64,000 bases of DNA from Pantoea sp. CCBC3-3-1 (GCF_007981265.1 NZ_CP034363.1:620001-684000); one strand, 5' to 3'. Shown: positions 1 to 8,659, numbered from the stretch's first letter. Program-made: numbers and translations. The notes: a model not told the origin generated them from the letters alone.

Positions 1-1
1 C

Positions 2-331
2 AAAGCTATCAGTGAAGGCAGACTGCCAAAATTTGACAGGTTTCAGGATAATTTTAACGGGATGGGGATAACTATCCATGATACATGGGCCACGCACATT
101 ACGATTAAATCTCTAAAAGTTAATAATGATCGTTACCGGGCAATAGTTCATTATCGGGTTCAAGACCACTTTGGCTTGGATGGCGAGGATATCTTAAAAT
201 TAAAATTTAGCCAGTTCCGTTTTTTTCGAATTTGGTTTGTTTTGCAAAGATACAAGAGTATTGGTTTTAAACCCTTCATAACCAATATGGAAACCACCAT
301 TGAAATTACTGGAGAGCGTAGTGAACACTAA
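2..331 (+). CDS. DUF3289 family protein, C-terminal part (5' end outside window)
   Basis: The reading frame is open from the first bases of the window to the TAA at 329-331, so only the C-terminal about 109 residues are seen and the true start lies upstream. The segment HDTWATHITIKSLKV, followed by VQDHFGLDGEDI and then FRIWFVLQR and KPFITNMETTIEI, is the pattern I associate with DUF3289 proteins of enterobacteria, whose function is unknown and which often sit close to T6SS genes. The downstream DUF943 gene overlaps its last codons, which suggests co-translation. The internal ATG at 62 is unlikely to be the start, because conserved-looking sequence continues upstream of it. Confidence 0.75.
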   Translation, partial: KAISEGRLPKFDRFQDNFNGMGITIHDTWATHITIKSLKVNNDRYRAIVHYRVQDHFGLDGEDILKLKFSQFRFFRIWFVLQRYKSIGFKPFITNMETTIEITGERSEH

Positions 332-794
332 AAATAAAAAAATAATGATCATATTTCTTATATTCTTTTTTATGGCGGGATATTTTTTGTGGTCATCTTT
401 TCGTCCTGTAAAAATTGTAGCAGTTCATGAAAAAGGCAACCACAGCTATGTTTTAGTAAGGAACTTCCCCTATACTGATAAAGGTAAAATAAACTGGTGG
501 CTAAAAAATAAAAATACTCTGGAAAATCAGTATAAAATTCCTAAGCCTGCAACATATGGATCTTTTACAATTATTTTTTGGTTGTTCGGCGATGGCTATG
601 AAGAAGAGGGTAAATATGATAGGTTTTGCTTCGAAGATATGAAAGGGCCAGCTAATTGTATTGAGAAGGAGGCTGTTTTTTCTGTTAGTAACAGTACTAA
701 TTTGGGGACTGTTTTCACCGTAGAGGATGGAAGATACCAGCTGAAAAAAAATGGCGAAATAGTTAAGTTAAAGAGTGAGTTCACGGTTAAGTAA
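321..794 (+). CDS. DUF943 family membrane-anchored protein
   Basis: 157 residues. A GTG start at 321 is chosen because GGAGAG lies at 311-316; the in-frame TTG at 300 has no ribosome site. The N-terminus has a short basic stretch and one hydrophobic helix (about residues 8-26, IMIIFLIFFFMAGYFLW), followed by an outside or periplasmic domain with conserved-looking WWLKNKN and a Cys pair (FCFEDMKGPANC). This fits DUF943, an uncharacterised family found beside DUF3289 genes and T6SS orphan islands. The start overlaps the end of the DUF3289 gene, so the two probably form one operon. Whether it acts as an immunity or accessory factor is inference. Confidence 0.7.
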   Translation: MNTKNKKIMIIFLIFFFMAGYFLWSSFRPVKIVAVHEKGNHSYVLVRNFPYTDKGKINWWLKNKNTLENQYKIPKPATYGSFTIIFWLFGDGYEEEGKYDRFCFEDMKGPANCIEKEAVFSVSNSTNLGTVFTVEDGRYQLKKNGEIVKLKSEFTVK

Positions 795-850
795 AAAAAT
801 AAGGCGTTCCTCATTCTGCATCAAACGTACAATCTTAGCAGGACTCCATT

Positions 851-881
851 AAGGCTGTTTTCTCCTGAGAATAGCCTTTTT
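851..881 (+). terminator. Probable rho-independent terminator after DUF943
   Basis: An imperfect hairpin with outer arms AGGCT / AGCCT and an inner TTCT/AGAA pairing is followed by a run of five T residues. It closes the DUF3289-DUF943 unit just before the phage remnant begins. Confidence 0.5.
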
Positions 882-950
882 CATCCGCATATCCTTGTGA
901 AGAACTATCCCTCTTATATTGGAAAGTAAAGCAACTAACCTGCCCCCGGG

Positions 951-1838
951 ATGAAATACGCCAAATTGCTGGGAAATGAAGAACAGGGTCGCCGCCGGGC
1001 CAATACGACTATCGGCAAGAATGTATTGCCACGCCTGCAACGGGTTCGAAACCGTTACAAGCTTTCTGAATCTGCCACCTTTGAGTTGCCGTTTATTAAG
1101 CAGCTACAGCGCCTGCCCATGCTGGCACGTCATGGCTTATAAAGTCGGCACATTCATGACCCAAAGCGTTGCTGACTTTATCACGGCTGTAACTCTGCTC
1201 GATGACGCTGACGAAGAAGCCATTACCCTGACCGCTTATCGCTATATTGCTGAAATGACAGCGCTTACCGGTATTGTTCCGCATCACGACGGTACGCCGC
1301 ACTGGCATATGCTGTTGTTTATGGAGCCTGAGCACAAACAACGCGTGTACGACATTATGGCCCGCTATGCGCATGCTGAAGATGCGCACGAGATGAACAC
1401 GCCTGAAGCACGCAAGGCGCGTTTTCATGCTGAAGCCATCGACCCGACTAAGGGCAGCGCGACGGGTTACATCGCTAAGTACATTTCCAAGAACATTGAC
1501 GGTTACGCAATGGCGCGTTAACGGTATTTATTCGCCTTTCATTGCCGGTTCTGACGTTTTCACGCGTCGGGTTAAGTGGGAAAAGGTCGCCAAACGGGCC
1601 GATGCGCCAGCGGAGGCTGATTTTCATTGTCGGCTCTGCCGCCCCTTGGAGTTCTGTCAATAACTGTACGCGGCCGCAGCGCCGACGGTTAGAGCTGGAA
1701 CTGAAAGCCAGGGGTTTTGAGGGTAGTGAGGAGGAAATCAGGCTACTGGTAAGTGGCTGTAGCCTGGATGCAGGTTCAAAAATGCGGCTTTTTTACCGGA
1801 GCGGACGATTACAGGAGGATGACCATTGGCGGCAGTAG
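951..1838 (+). pseudogene. A: Broken P2-like replication gene A (HUH endonuclease) remnant
   Basis: Pieces of a P2-type GpA rolling-circle initiation protein are spread over three frames. Frame 3 to 1142 carries RRANTTIGKNVLPRLQRVRNR. Frame 1 (about 1130-1521) carries the HUH-motif segment HHDGTPHWHMLLFM, then GSATGYIAKYISKNIDGYA. Frame 2 carries FIAGSDVFTRRVKWEKV. Frame 3 to 1838 carries SAAPWSSVNNCT and the C-terminus ending EDDHWRQ. An intact GpA is about 750-800 residues. Here roughly 290 codons remain, with at least three frame changes and at least one large internal deletion between AYRYIAEMT and the HUH motif. It cannot make a working replication protein. It anchors the left side of the P2-like remnant. 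Confidence 0.85.
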
Positions 1839-2076
1839 TTTTTGCTGCACGGGATATAGCAATTTTTCCAGCTCATGAGTGGCATTGGCACTCATATAGC
1901 TTTAAGCGGACCGACTAAATTGGGAGCCGCTTTCACTATAACCTGTTGGTGCCTATGATTTTTACAGAAAGGGTTTTGTAAGATTAAGCCCATCGTAAGG
2001 TAAAAAAGCCTTTCACAATTTGTCAGAAAAACCAAACTGTGTTTATGTGCAGTATTTTGGGATGGGGAGGGTAAAA

Positions 2077-2268
2077 ATGGCAGACGATTTACAAGAACGG
2101 GTGATGATTGAGCGGGTCGAGCTGATAGCGCGCCTGACTACGGAAGGTGTTTGTAAAGAGCGGGACAGAGAGATCGCGCTGAATTTAATCGCCGAAATCG
2201 CGGCTAATCACACGTTATCTGACAATCAATTTTCGGTCGCTTTTTCGACCGTTTCGTTTGTAAATTAA
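2077..2268 (+). CDS. Small hypothetical protein downstream of phage gene A
   Basis: 63 residues. The ATG at 2077 is chosen because GGGGAGG ends six bases upstream. An earlier in-frame start at 2020 has no ribosome site. The protein is charged and helical (MADDLQERVMIERVELIARL, then ALNLIAEIAANH), with no recognised domain. Its place directly after the gene A remnant suggests a small phage gene. A product is not assigned. Confidence 0.5.
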   Translation: MADDLQERVMIERVELIARLTTEGVCKERDREIALNLIAEIAANHTLSDNQFSVAFSTVSFVN

Positions 2269-2464
2269 GCCTTACTGGTGCCAGAATGTTATTAATACCA
2301 TTTGTTATATTTAATATATATGAAAGAAACAACGATTATCCATGATAAGCTAAGAAGTGCTGCATAGCTCGGGATAAACCGTATAAAGAAATACACGCCT
2401 GCCACAATGATTGCGGCAGGTATCAAATAGAAAAATGACTGGATTAACCATAAAATTGCACGCT

Positions 2465-3175
2465 TCATTTACGTAAAATCTCATACAAAGCATCTGCGAT
2501 TTTTTCTTCGTTATTATCTCCAGAGTTCACCTGGTAAATTATTTCAGACATTTGGGGTTCAATAAGAAAGTAAAGCATTTCAAGGTTTTCTTTGCACAGA
2601 GCCTGATAATATGAAGAATCCTGAAATTTAAGCCTGTTTGCGGCTGATGCGGCTACTTGTGCTTTGGCATAAAGTGTTGTTGCGTTCACAAACCATGTTG
2701 AGAAAGAATTAACAAGTTTGATATGGTTTTTTTTGAAGTCGGCGCTGCCAAGCACTAAGTTGGCAATGGTGAAGGATAGAGCCAGCTTACTGGCTTTAGC
2801 AGATGCATGCTCTGCCGCTTTGCCTGACAATTTTTGGATATGAGACACAAGATTATTGCTTTTTTCATTGCCAAGCCTTGTTAAAGTTTTACGGAAGTAA
2901 ATTTCAACCATATCCAGAGCTACATCATTTCTTCTATATATCTCACCTAAAGAAAGCACTAACCGTCTGTCCTCTCTCCACGTATCGCGGCATGAACTAC
3001 GATAATATTCATTCGGGACAAGGCATGAACCATAATTGATAAGCCGCTGCCCACCCAACTTTACTTTTTCAATAGTAGATATATGATCTGCATGGATGTC
3101 ATTAAGTGAATTTGTTAATGCAATTGCTAATTGCTTATTAGCCTGCATCTTCAATTGCAAATAGGGTTGTGACAT
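2465..3175 (-). CDS. Hypothetical protein, phage cargo region
   Basis: 236 residues, ATG at 3175. I do not recognise the family. It is predicted to be mainly alpha-helical and soluble, with an Ala/Lys-rich central part (GKAAEHASAKASKLALSFTIANLVLGSA, about residues 117-145) that could be a weak amphipathic or membrane-associating segment. It is divergent from the small membrane protein at 3244 with 68 bp between the starts, so they may share a promoter region. Codon use is AT-rich compared with the phage genes. The location between phage genes A and Q suggests accessory cargo, and a toxin or defence role is possible but unproven. Confidence 0.55.
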   Translation of the reverse strand: MSQPYLQLKMQANKQLAIALTNSLNDIHADHISTIEKVKLGGQRLINYGSCLVPNEYYRSSCRDTWREDRRLVLSLGEIYRRNDVALDMVEIYFRKTLTRLGNEKSNNLVSHIQKLSGKAAEHASAKASKLALSFTIANLVLGSADFKKNHIKLVNSFSTWFVNATTLYAKAQVAASAANRLKFQDSSYYQALCKENLEMLYFLIEPQMSEIIYQVNSGDNNEEKIADALYEILRK

Positions 3176-3243
3176 ACCTTAGGTCCTTGTTGTATCATTT
3201 ACCCAATTTTTGATCATGTTGGCCAATAAGGGCAAGAAAGAAG

Positions 3244-3501
3244 ATGAGAAAAGCAAAAAAAACGCTGATTTATGTACCGGTTGTTATTATTTTCTTTCTA
3301 ATTATACCAGAGATCATTCTTCGTATATTGACGCCTGAACAGCTCGCGAGGATGAGTGATTTTACGAGCTTAGGGGGAGTGATGAACCCTTTACTCTCGC
3401 TAATAATTGTTCTGGGCCTTTTTTCCGTCGCCTTGGCTTTTCTCACTGTCTCCGCTGTAAGCAAAATCTATCGTTCAGGATCACGCTCAGAGAGTAAGTG
3501 A
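3244..3501 (+). CDS. Small two-TM membrane protein
   Basis: 85 residues, ATG at 3244 with AAGAAAGAAG just upstream. Two hydrophobic helices are visible, about residues 8-27 (YVPVVIIFFLIIPEIILRIL) and 46-72, separated by a short polar loop and followed by a basic tail. No known family is recognised. It is divergently arranged with the 236-residue gene. A small inner-membrane immunity or accessory protein is one possibility. Confidence 0.5.
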   Translation: MRKAKKTLIYVPVVIIFFLIIPEIILRILTPEQLARMSDFTSLGGVMNPLLSLIIVLGLFSVALAFLTVSAVSKIYRSGSRSESK

Positions 3502-3537
3502 AGCCTGGCATTACCGATAATCAGCTTCATCAAAGCT

Positions 3538-3757
3538 ATGCATGCATTGAGTGCATTATTCTGCATGCATTCCGCCCCCTCATTTTTGATGTTCCCGAGC
3601 TGTTCTGGCGCGGTTGCTGTGGCTGGATGCAACTGCATGATAATTGCTGCACAAAGCGGGCAGGCGTGGCGGGGATAGCATTGCGCGCGGAGGGGGTAAA
3701 CATGTATGTGGCAGGCTATGTTAAGGCCACAAACATGTATGGCCGACACCGTAAGTG
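3538..3757. repeat. Dispersed non-coding repeat, copy 1 (left of IS/ABC-3C segment)
   Basis: This copy shares with 8326-8515 a series of anchors at matching spacing: ATGCATGC, 16 bases, TGCATGCA, 56-57 bases, ATGCAACTGCAT, then a nearly identical block of about 60 bases beginning CACAAAGCGGGCAGGCGTGG at 3650, ending in AAACATGTATGGC and a CACC..GTAAG motif. In this copy AAACATGTATG is duplicated (about 3698 and 3730). Open frames across it are weak and the two copies do not conserve one well, so I treat it as a repeat rather than a gene. Confidence 0.65.
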
Positions 3758-4093
3758 AAGATAGGAGAATTGAATCTGAGCGCTTAGATTGAACCTGCTA
3801 AGAGAGTAAAGCTAGCGTAACTCTTGAAAAAAGTCAGCCAACAATGATTCATAAGCAATTCAACAAGTTACGATTATTCATACCCTCATTAAGATTTTGG
3901 ACCTCACGCATTCGTTGCATGTTACTGTAAACATTGTATTTATTGCTGATAATGCTTAGTCTGATATCCTGTTTTTTTGATTTGAAAATGATTTTAAATG
4001 GTTATTCATACTCAACACTTATATAAACTTTACTGTAATATACTGACCATAATCTGATTATGATGACCTGCTCCCCAGGATTAGATACAAGGC
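3758..4093. other. AT-rich gap without a supported gene
   Basis: This stretch between the repeat copy and the IS fragment is AT-rich, has many stops in all frames, and shows no gene I can support. It probably includes the edge of the lost insertion sequence. Confidence 0.5.
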
Positions 4094-4396
4094 TCAGTTA
4101 GTAATGTCGAATCCTTCACTCTCAGAATTACCCTTTCTCCAGCTCGCTGCAAATTCAGACGGCGTCTGATAATTCAGCGTGGAGTGCGGGCGACATTCGT
4201 TATAATCCTGACGCCATTCGCTGATGGTTTTCCTGGCATGATTGACGTCGCTGAACCAGTGTTCATTCAGGCATTCATCGCGAAAGCGTCCGTTAAAACT
4301 CTCAATAAATCCGTTCTGCGTCGGCTTGCCGGGCTGGATAAGTCGCAGCTCCACTCCATGCTCAAAGGCCCACTGATCGAGCGCGTGGCAGGTTAG
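4094..4396 (-). pseudogene. IS3-family transposase (OrfB) C-terminal fragment
   Basis: The reverse strand encodes [23 protein letters not shown], then [23 protein letters not shown], then [22 protein letters not shown]. This is the last part of the DDE integrase domain of an IS3-family OrfB, with the catalytic Glu in [14 protein letters not shown]. An intact OrfB is about 270-300 residues. Here only about 100 remain, the N-terminal two thirds and OrfA are missing, and the sequence breaks off near 4396. It is a dead IS remnant directly left of the ABC-3C operon and may mark how that segment arrived. Confidence 0.9.
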
Positions 4397-4585
4397 GGCA
4401 AAAAAGTTGCTAGCTCATTGCTTTTTCATAACGAATCCATAGTGCGAGAATTGATACAGGCCTTATTTTACATGCGTTACTGTAAGTGTTAGTTGAAAAA
4501 TTGATAAGAGAAGATGATGATATGGTTTTGTGAGGGATGCCATTGTCCTTCTTAGACTATTTTGAACTAACTCACAGGTATGCAT

Positions 4586-5803
4586 ATGAGCATGGTTGAA
4601 TGGATAAGCGAAGAGAAAAAGGACAGTTTGATTCTCTTCGTTCATGGGCTGAAAGGTGGTATGGATACATGGGATTTTGATGCCGACATATCATTCCCAA
4701 AACTTTTAGCACTAGATGAGGATATCAGTAATGTATTCGATATTGCCTGCTTTAACTATTTCACAAAATTTACGCAAACTTATGCAAAAACATCAGGTAT
4801 TCTTGCTCGAATATTTTCAGGGAAAAATAAAATAGAAAAGAATCTGCCAACAGACGAAATAGCAGAGCTGCTTTATACCGAAATAGAGATCAACTTAGAC
4901 AGTTACTCAAGAATAATAATAGTGGCTCACAGTATGGGTGGGTTGATATCAAAAAACGTAATACTAAAAAAAATTGAGCATGAAGAAGATTCTAAAATAA
5001 TCGGTTTTATTTCATTAGCCGTACCTCACTCTGGCGCAATTTTAGGGAATATAACTTCGCTAGTGTCCTCAAATGCTCAGCTCGTCGATCTCAAATTATT
5101 AAGCAATGCTACGGATGAATTAAATAGAAAATGGTTAAATTGCATCAATAACGTACCAATTACAAGATATATTTATGGTGCGCATGATTCAGTTGTAGAC
5201 AAGAAAAGCGCGTTACCAATGGATAGTGAGAGGAAAAACTCATTTGCAGTTAATGAGTCCCATAGCTCTATTTGTAAGCCTAACAATAATCAGTCTACAG
5301 TTTTTGTTGCGGTGAAAAAATTCATTCATTTTATAAATGCTCAAGCTCCCAAAAAAATTTTTATTGAGCGTCTTACTGATGAGCAACAGTACAACAACGA
5401 GTATTTTGTTTTAAAAATGATCGTTGCTGATATTCATCAGGATATAACTATGCATGCAAAAGAATATTATTACAATGCTGAGTTAATAAGGAATGTATTT
5501 ACAAGTGACCACGATCAATTGATTTTAAGCCATTTATATTCAAAGATAAGGGAGATTTACCAAGAGGAATATGAACAGCATATTGCTAGTAGTGTTTCGC
5601 CAGATAAATTTATAGCAACTGTTCATGCGAGGATCAGTAAAGAGGATAAGACCTCATTAAGCTCTCTTCTTAAGAGCCTTGAAACAGTTCATAAAAAAGG
5701 AATGTTACATCAGTTAGCTAACAGTAATGACAAAGACATAGTGTGGTCTTCAGAAACTAATATGGATAAGCTAGAAAAATTGCGGCGAGGTGAGTATGAG
5801 TAG
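4586..5803 (+). CDS. ABC-3C system effector candidate: alpha/beta-hydrolase with ABC-3C-type C-terminal domain
   Basis: 405 residues. ATG at 4586 has CAGG about seven bases upstream; ATG at 4580 is also possible. Residues 1-240 look like a lipase/esterase-type alpha/beta hydrolase: a LFVHGLKGG oxyanion-hole region near residue 20, nucleophile elbow AHSMGG with Ser about 116, candidate acid in YGAHDSVV near 202, and candidate His in NESHSS near 227. The remaining about 150 residues (NNEYFVLKMIVADIHQD onward) are helical and resemble the C-terminal domains that tether variable effectors to ABC-3C systems. The stop overlaps the next gene, and the three genes form one operon. The predicted role is an effector hydrolase (lipid, ester or peptide substrate unknown) gated by the downstream ATPase. 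The codon use is AT-rich, which suggests transfer. Confidence 0.75.
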   Translation: MSMVEWISEEKKDSLILFVHGLKGGMDTWDFDADISFPKLLALDEDISNVFDIACFNYFTKFTQTYAKTSGILARIFSGKNKIEKNLPTDEIAELLYTEIEINLDSYSRIIIVAHSMGGLISKNVILKKIEHEEDSKIIGFISLAVPHSGAILGNITSLVSSNAQLVDLKLLSNATDELNRKWLNCINNVPITRYIYGAHDSVVDKKSALPMDSERKNSFAVNESHSSICKPNNNQSTVFVAVKKFIHFINAQAPKKIFIERLTDEQQYNNEYFVLKMIVADIHQDITMHAKEYYYNAELIRNVFTSDHDQLILSHLYSKIREIYQEEYEQHIASSVSPDKFIATVHARISKEDKTSLSSLLKSLETVHKKGMLHQLANSNDKDIVWSSETNMDKLEKLRRGEYE

Positions 5804-6305
5804 ATTTAATTTACCATATATACCCCTTGATGAAGAGTATAGTTTGAACGTAGCTATGCTTACTGTAGCAATTTCAATTTTGTCGCACAACAAGAATAAA
5901 AAGCTTTGCCTTGATATAAATAAATTACAGATTTTTATATATTTGTTAAAGAATCCTTCTAAGATAGATTTAGCGCTTAAGTTGTCTGGGAAAAAACCAG
6001 TTTTCGTAGAAAAGAAATTGACTTACACAATGAAAAGTTTTTCATCGAATGTTGATGTTTTGTTTGACAATGCGAAAGTTAAGAGCCTCATAAAAAAACT
6101 TTCTAGCTTTGGATTGCTCTTGGCTGAGAAAGAGAGTGAGGAAAGTGTTAAGTTATTTTTATCTGAAAAGGGCGTGGCTTTTGCGGCGGGATTTGATGAG
6201 GGGTTCTTCAAGGAAATAAGAATCCTTTCTAAAGCACTTTTACCATTGCAATCTTTTCCTGCTTCAAAGTTAAACTCTATAATTAATCAGGTCTTTAAGG
6301 GGTAG
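5796..6305 (+). CDS. ABC-3C system middle component
   Basis: 169 residues. ATG at 5796 is chosen with GAGG at 5787-5790; the GTG at 5790 is less likely. It overlaps the end of the hydrolase gene and its own stop is next to the ATPase start, so the three are translationally coupled. The protein is small, helical and probably winged-helix-like (DINKLQIFIYLLKNPSKI and LIKKLSSFGLLL...VKLFLSEKGV resemble recognition and wing parts). Size, order and context match the middle components of ABC three-component conflict systems described by Aravind and co-workers. The exact middle-component subtype is not assigned. The role inferred from the family is bridging the effector and the ATPase. Confidence 0.65.
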   Translation: MSRFNLPYIPLDEEYSLNVAMLTVAISILSHNKNKKLCLDINKLQIFIYLLKNPSKIDLALKLSGKKPVFVEKKLTYTMKSFSSNVDVLFDNAKVKSLIKKLSSFGLLLAEKESEESVKLFLSEKGVAFAAGFDEGFFKEIRILSKALLPLQSFPASKLNSIINQVFKG

Positions 6306-6307
6306 TG

Positions 6308-8275
6308 ATGAAGTCTTATCTCAATATAAATTCGCTAATTCTTGTGGGTGTGCGTAAAAATTACATCATTCCTTTCTATAAAGGCTTAAATGTTATATAT
6401 GGGGACTCCGATACAGGAAAGTCTAGTGTTTTAGAGTTTGTTAATTATCTTTTAGGTGCAAGTTCGATAGACTTAGCAGATGAAATAAAATCTTCCGTTA
6501 ATTATGCTTCACTGGAGGTAGTTATAAATGATGTGCCCTATACTATAGTACGTGACATTTATGATAACAAAAAACTGATTGAAGTCTATCGTTGTAAGTT
6601 TAGTGATAAAGATAAGCATTTCCCGAAAAAGTACGCACCTAATTACAGTCCTACACATAATTCAGATGGTATTTTTTCTGAATTTTTGCTTGATAGCCTT
6701 AATTTTCCAAAGGTTGAAATCAAAGTTTCTCCCTCTCAATCAAACTCAAAAATGCGCAGGTTAAGCTTCAGAAATATATATAAATATGTCTATATAAATC
6801 AAGATGATATTGGTAGTAAGTCCTTTTTAGGTTTAGGTAACTGGGCAGTTTATCCGTTTACTAAAGAAGTCTTTAAGTACATGTTTAATGTTCTTGATGA
6901 AAGCATTACTAGGCTGCAGAGTGAAATAGCATCAAAGGCTGCGTTGGTAAAAGAATTAAATAAAAAATATGAAATAATAGCTGAGTTTTTGCGTGAGACT
7001 AATTATGAAACTATTGAGGCTATTGATGAGGAGCTAAATAAATTAGACGCTGTTTTGGAAGCGCTTTCTCATGATCTCAATTCGATTGACAAGGTTATGA
7101 AGGCGAGTTCTACGCAATATACGCAATTGAAAGATGCACATAAATTCATTTCACTTAAGTTCAAGGATTGTAAATTAAGGATTGATGTTCTAGAGGACAA
7201 GATTGAGAAGTACTCTCGATTGAAAAATGATTATGATAACGATATTAATAAAATAAAAGCTATACAGCTAGCCAATTCGCGCATTGGTTCTTTAGATGAA
7301 GAGGTTTATTCTTGCCCTATTTGTGATAGCCAAATTAAAGTTGATGATGTCAGCTTGCCATTTGAGATATCAACGGAGAAAGAACTAGACGAGGAGTTAG
7401 TGTCTCTAACACGGCGTCGAAAAAATATCAATGATATGGTTTCAGAGTTGTCATTAGAATTTAAAGATAAAACTATTGATAAAAAAGAATTAAGTGAGCA
7501 GTTAAACGAGCTTAGAGAATTGATTGATGAAGAAAGCCAATCAATGATTACCCCCTTTCTGACTCAAAGGGATGCGCTTATAAAAGAAATTTCAAAGAAT
7601 GAAAAGAACAGAGAGCAATTAGTTAAGAATCTGAAGGTAAGAAATCAGCAAGAGGCTTTGCTTGAAAAGCATCAAGAACTTTTAAAAGCTATCGAAGTTT
7701 TGAATGAGCGCCTTGAGGTTTTGAAATCGAGTGCACCTAGTATGCAAGGGATTTTGCAAGGGTTAGGAGATAGATTCGATAGTTATTTGAAAGGTATTAA
7801 CATAAAAAATAGGATCGGGATAAAGATGTCTGAAAGTCAGTTTATCCCTGTAATCAGAGGTAAGGAATATCACAATATTACTTCGGGAGGGCTTAGAACT
7901 ATATCCTCTATAGGTTACCTTCTTTCAATCCTGGATTATGCTTTGGATCATGATATTAATCATCCTTTGTTTTTAATTTTCGATACTGTAGGGAAATACT
8001 TAGGTAAACAAACTAAAGATGAAAGTACCGGAGAAGCTCCTAGTTTTGAAGATGAGAGCGAAGGCATGGCCGATCCTATGAAATACCAAAATATCTATGC
8101 GCAGTTAATAGATACCGTTAAAAAGGCTCAAGCAAAAAACTCCCCATGCCAAATAATCTTAGTTGATAATGACTTACCAAATTATTTTTCTGATAATGAA
8201 CTCTTACACATAGTTGCTCATTATAGCTCGATTGGTGAGGATGGATTACCGTTAGGTCTAATTGATGACATTTGA
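6308..8275 (+). CDS. ABC-3C system SMC/Rad50-like ABC ATPase
   Basis: 655 residues. ATG at 6308 has AGGGG five bases upstream; GTG 6305 is an alternative. Walker A GDSDTGKSS lies near residues 32-40, a long coiled coil runs from about 190 to 480, and a central CPIC near 335 is like a Rad50 zinc-hook half site. An ABC signature-like SGGLRT lies near 526 and Walker B LFLIFD near 553-558, followed by TVG instead of the usual Glu-rich catalytic motif. Such ATPases are thought to sense nucleoprotein or phage cues and license the effector. It is the last gene of the operon, with a terminator just downstream. The Walker B context should be compared with other ABC-3C ATPases to judge activity. Confidence 0.85.
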   Translation: MKSYLNINSLILVGVRKNYIIPFYKGLNVIYGDSDTGKSSVLEFVNYLLGASSIDLADEIKSSVNYASLEVVINDVPYTIVRDIYDNKKLIEVYRCKFSDKDKHFPKKYAPNYSPTHNSDGIFSEFLLDSLNFPKVEIKVSPSQSNSKMRRLSFRNIYKYVYINQDDIGSKSFLGLGNWAVYPFTKEVFKYMFNVLDESITRLQSEIASKAALVKELNKKYEIIAEFLRETNYETIEAIDEELNKLDAVLEALSHDLNSIDKVMKASSTQYTQLKDAHKFISLKFKDCKLRIDVLEDKIEKYSRLKNDYDNDINKIKAIQLANSRIGSLDEEVYSCPICDSQIKVDDVSLPFEISTEKELDEELVSLTRRRKNINDMVSELSLEFKDKTIDKKELSEQLNELRELIDEESQSMITPFLTQRDALIKEISKNEKNREQLVKNLKVRNQQEALLEKHQELLKAIEVLNERLEVLKSSAPSMQGILQGLGDRFDSYLKGINIKNRIGIKMSESQFIPVIRGKEYHNITSGGLRTISSIGYLLSILDYALDHDINHPLFLIFDTVGKYLGKQTKDESTGEAPSFEDESEGMADPMKYQNIYAQLIDTVKKAQAKNSPCQIILVDNDLPNYFSDNELLHIVAHYSSIGEDGLPLGLIDDI

Positions 8276-8286
8276 TTTACCAGTGA

Positions 8287-8315
8287 AAAAAGAGAGAAAT
8301 TGTATTCTCTCTTTT
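8287..8315 (+). terminator. Terminator of the ABC-3C operon
   Basis: A near-perfect hairpin AAAGAGAGA / TCTCTCTTT, with a loop rich in A and T, lies 12 bp after the ATPase stop and ends in a T run. It separates the operon from the right-hand repeat copy. Confidence 0.7.
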
Positions 8316-8325
8316 AGCTTGGGTC

Positions 8326-8515
8326 ATGCATGCCTAGCTCTCATGAAATTGCATGCAAAACCCCAGACCTAAATACTGCGCAGTGCCTTGCTGGGTGCCG
8401 TTAAAAGGGGGGTATGCAACTGCATTAAAAGCGATACACAAAGCGGGCAGGCGTGGCGGGGATAGCATTGCGCGCGGAAGAGGTAAACATGTATGGCAGA
8501 GCACCTCCTGTAAGC
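8326..8515. repeat. Dispersed non-coding repeat, copy 2 (right of ABC-3C operon)
   Basis: This is the second copy of the element at 3538-3757, in the same orientation. It has the same spaced anchors (ATGCATGC at 8326, TGCATGCA, ATGCAACTGCAT) and the conserved core from CACAAAGCGGGCAGG at 8437 to AAACATGTATGGC. It lacks the internal duplication seen in copy 1. The interiors between the anchors have diverged, so the two copies are not a recent duplication. Confidence 0.65.
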
Positions 8516-8659
8516 GCTGAGAAGCGTTGAAAGCAGAAAGAGCAAGCAGGATTCTGAAATATGAAAAACTGCGCAAAATGCCGTTGAAAGCATCTGGAAC
8601 CGTTAAGGAATATTATGGTACTGTTAAGATCTGCATAGTAACTAAATCAAGGGAATGGC

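Noticed and set aside
1..1000. Left attachment site matching the 3' end of tRNA-Ile2
   Set aside because: I looked for a copy of the tRNA end near the left edge of the remnant and found none, so the phage integration site stays unproven.
3498..3758. Frames on both strands across the first repeat copy
   Set aside because: The similar reverse-strand peptides in the two repeat copies follow from DNA repetition; starts and ends differ and no ribosome site is seen.
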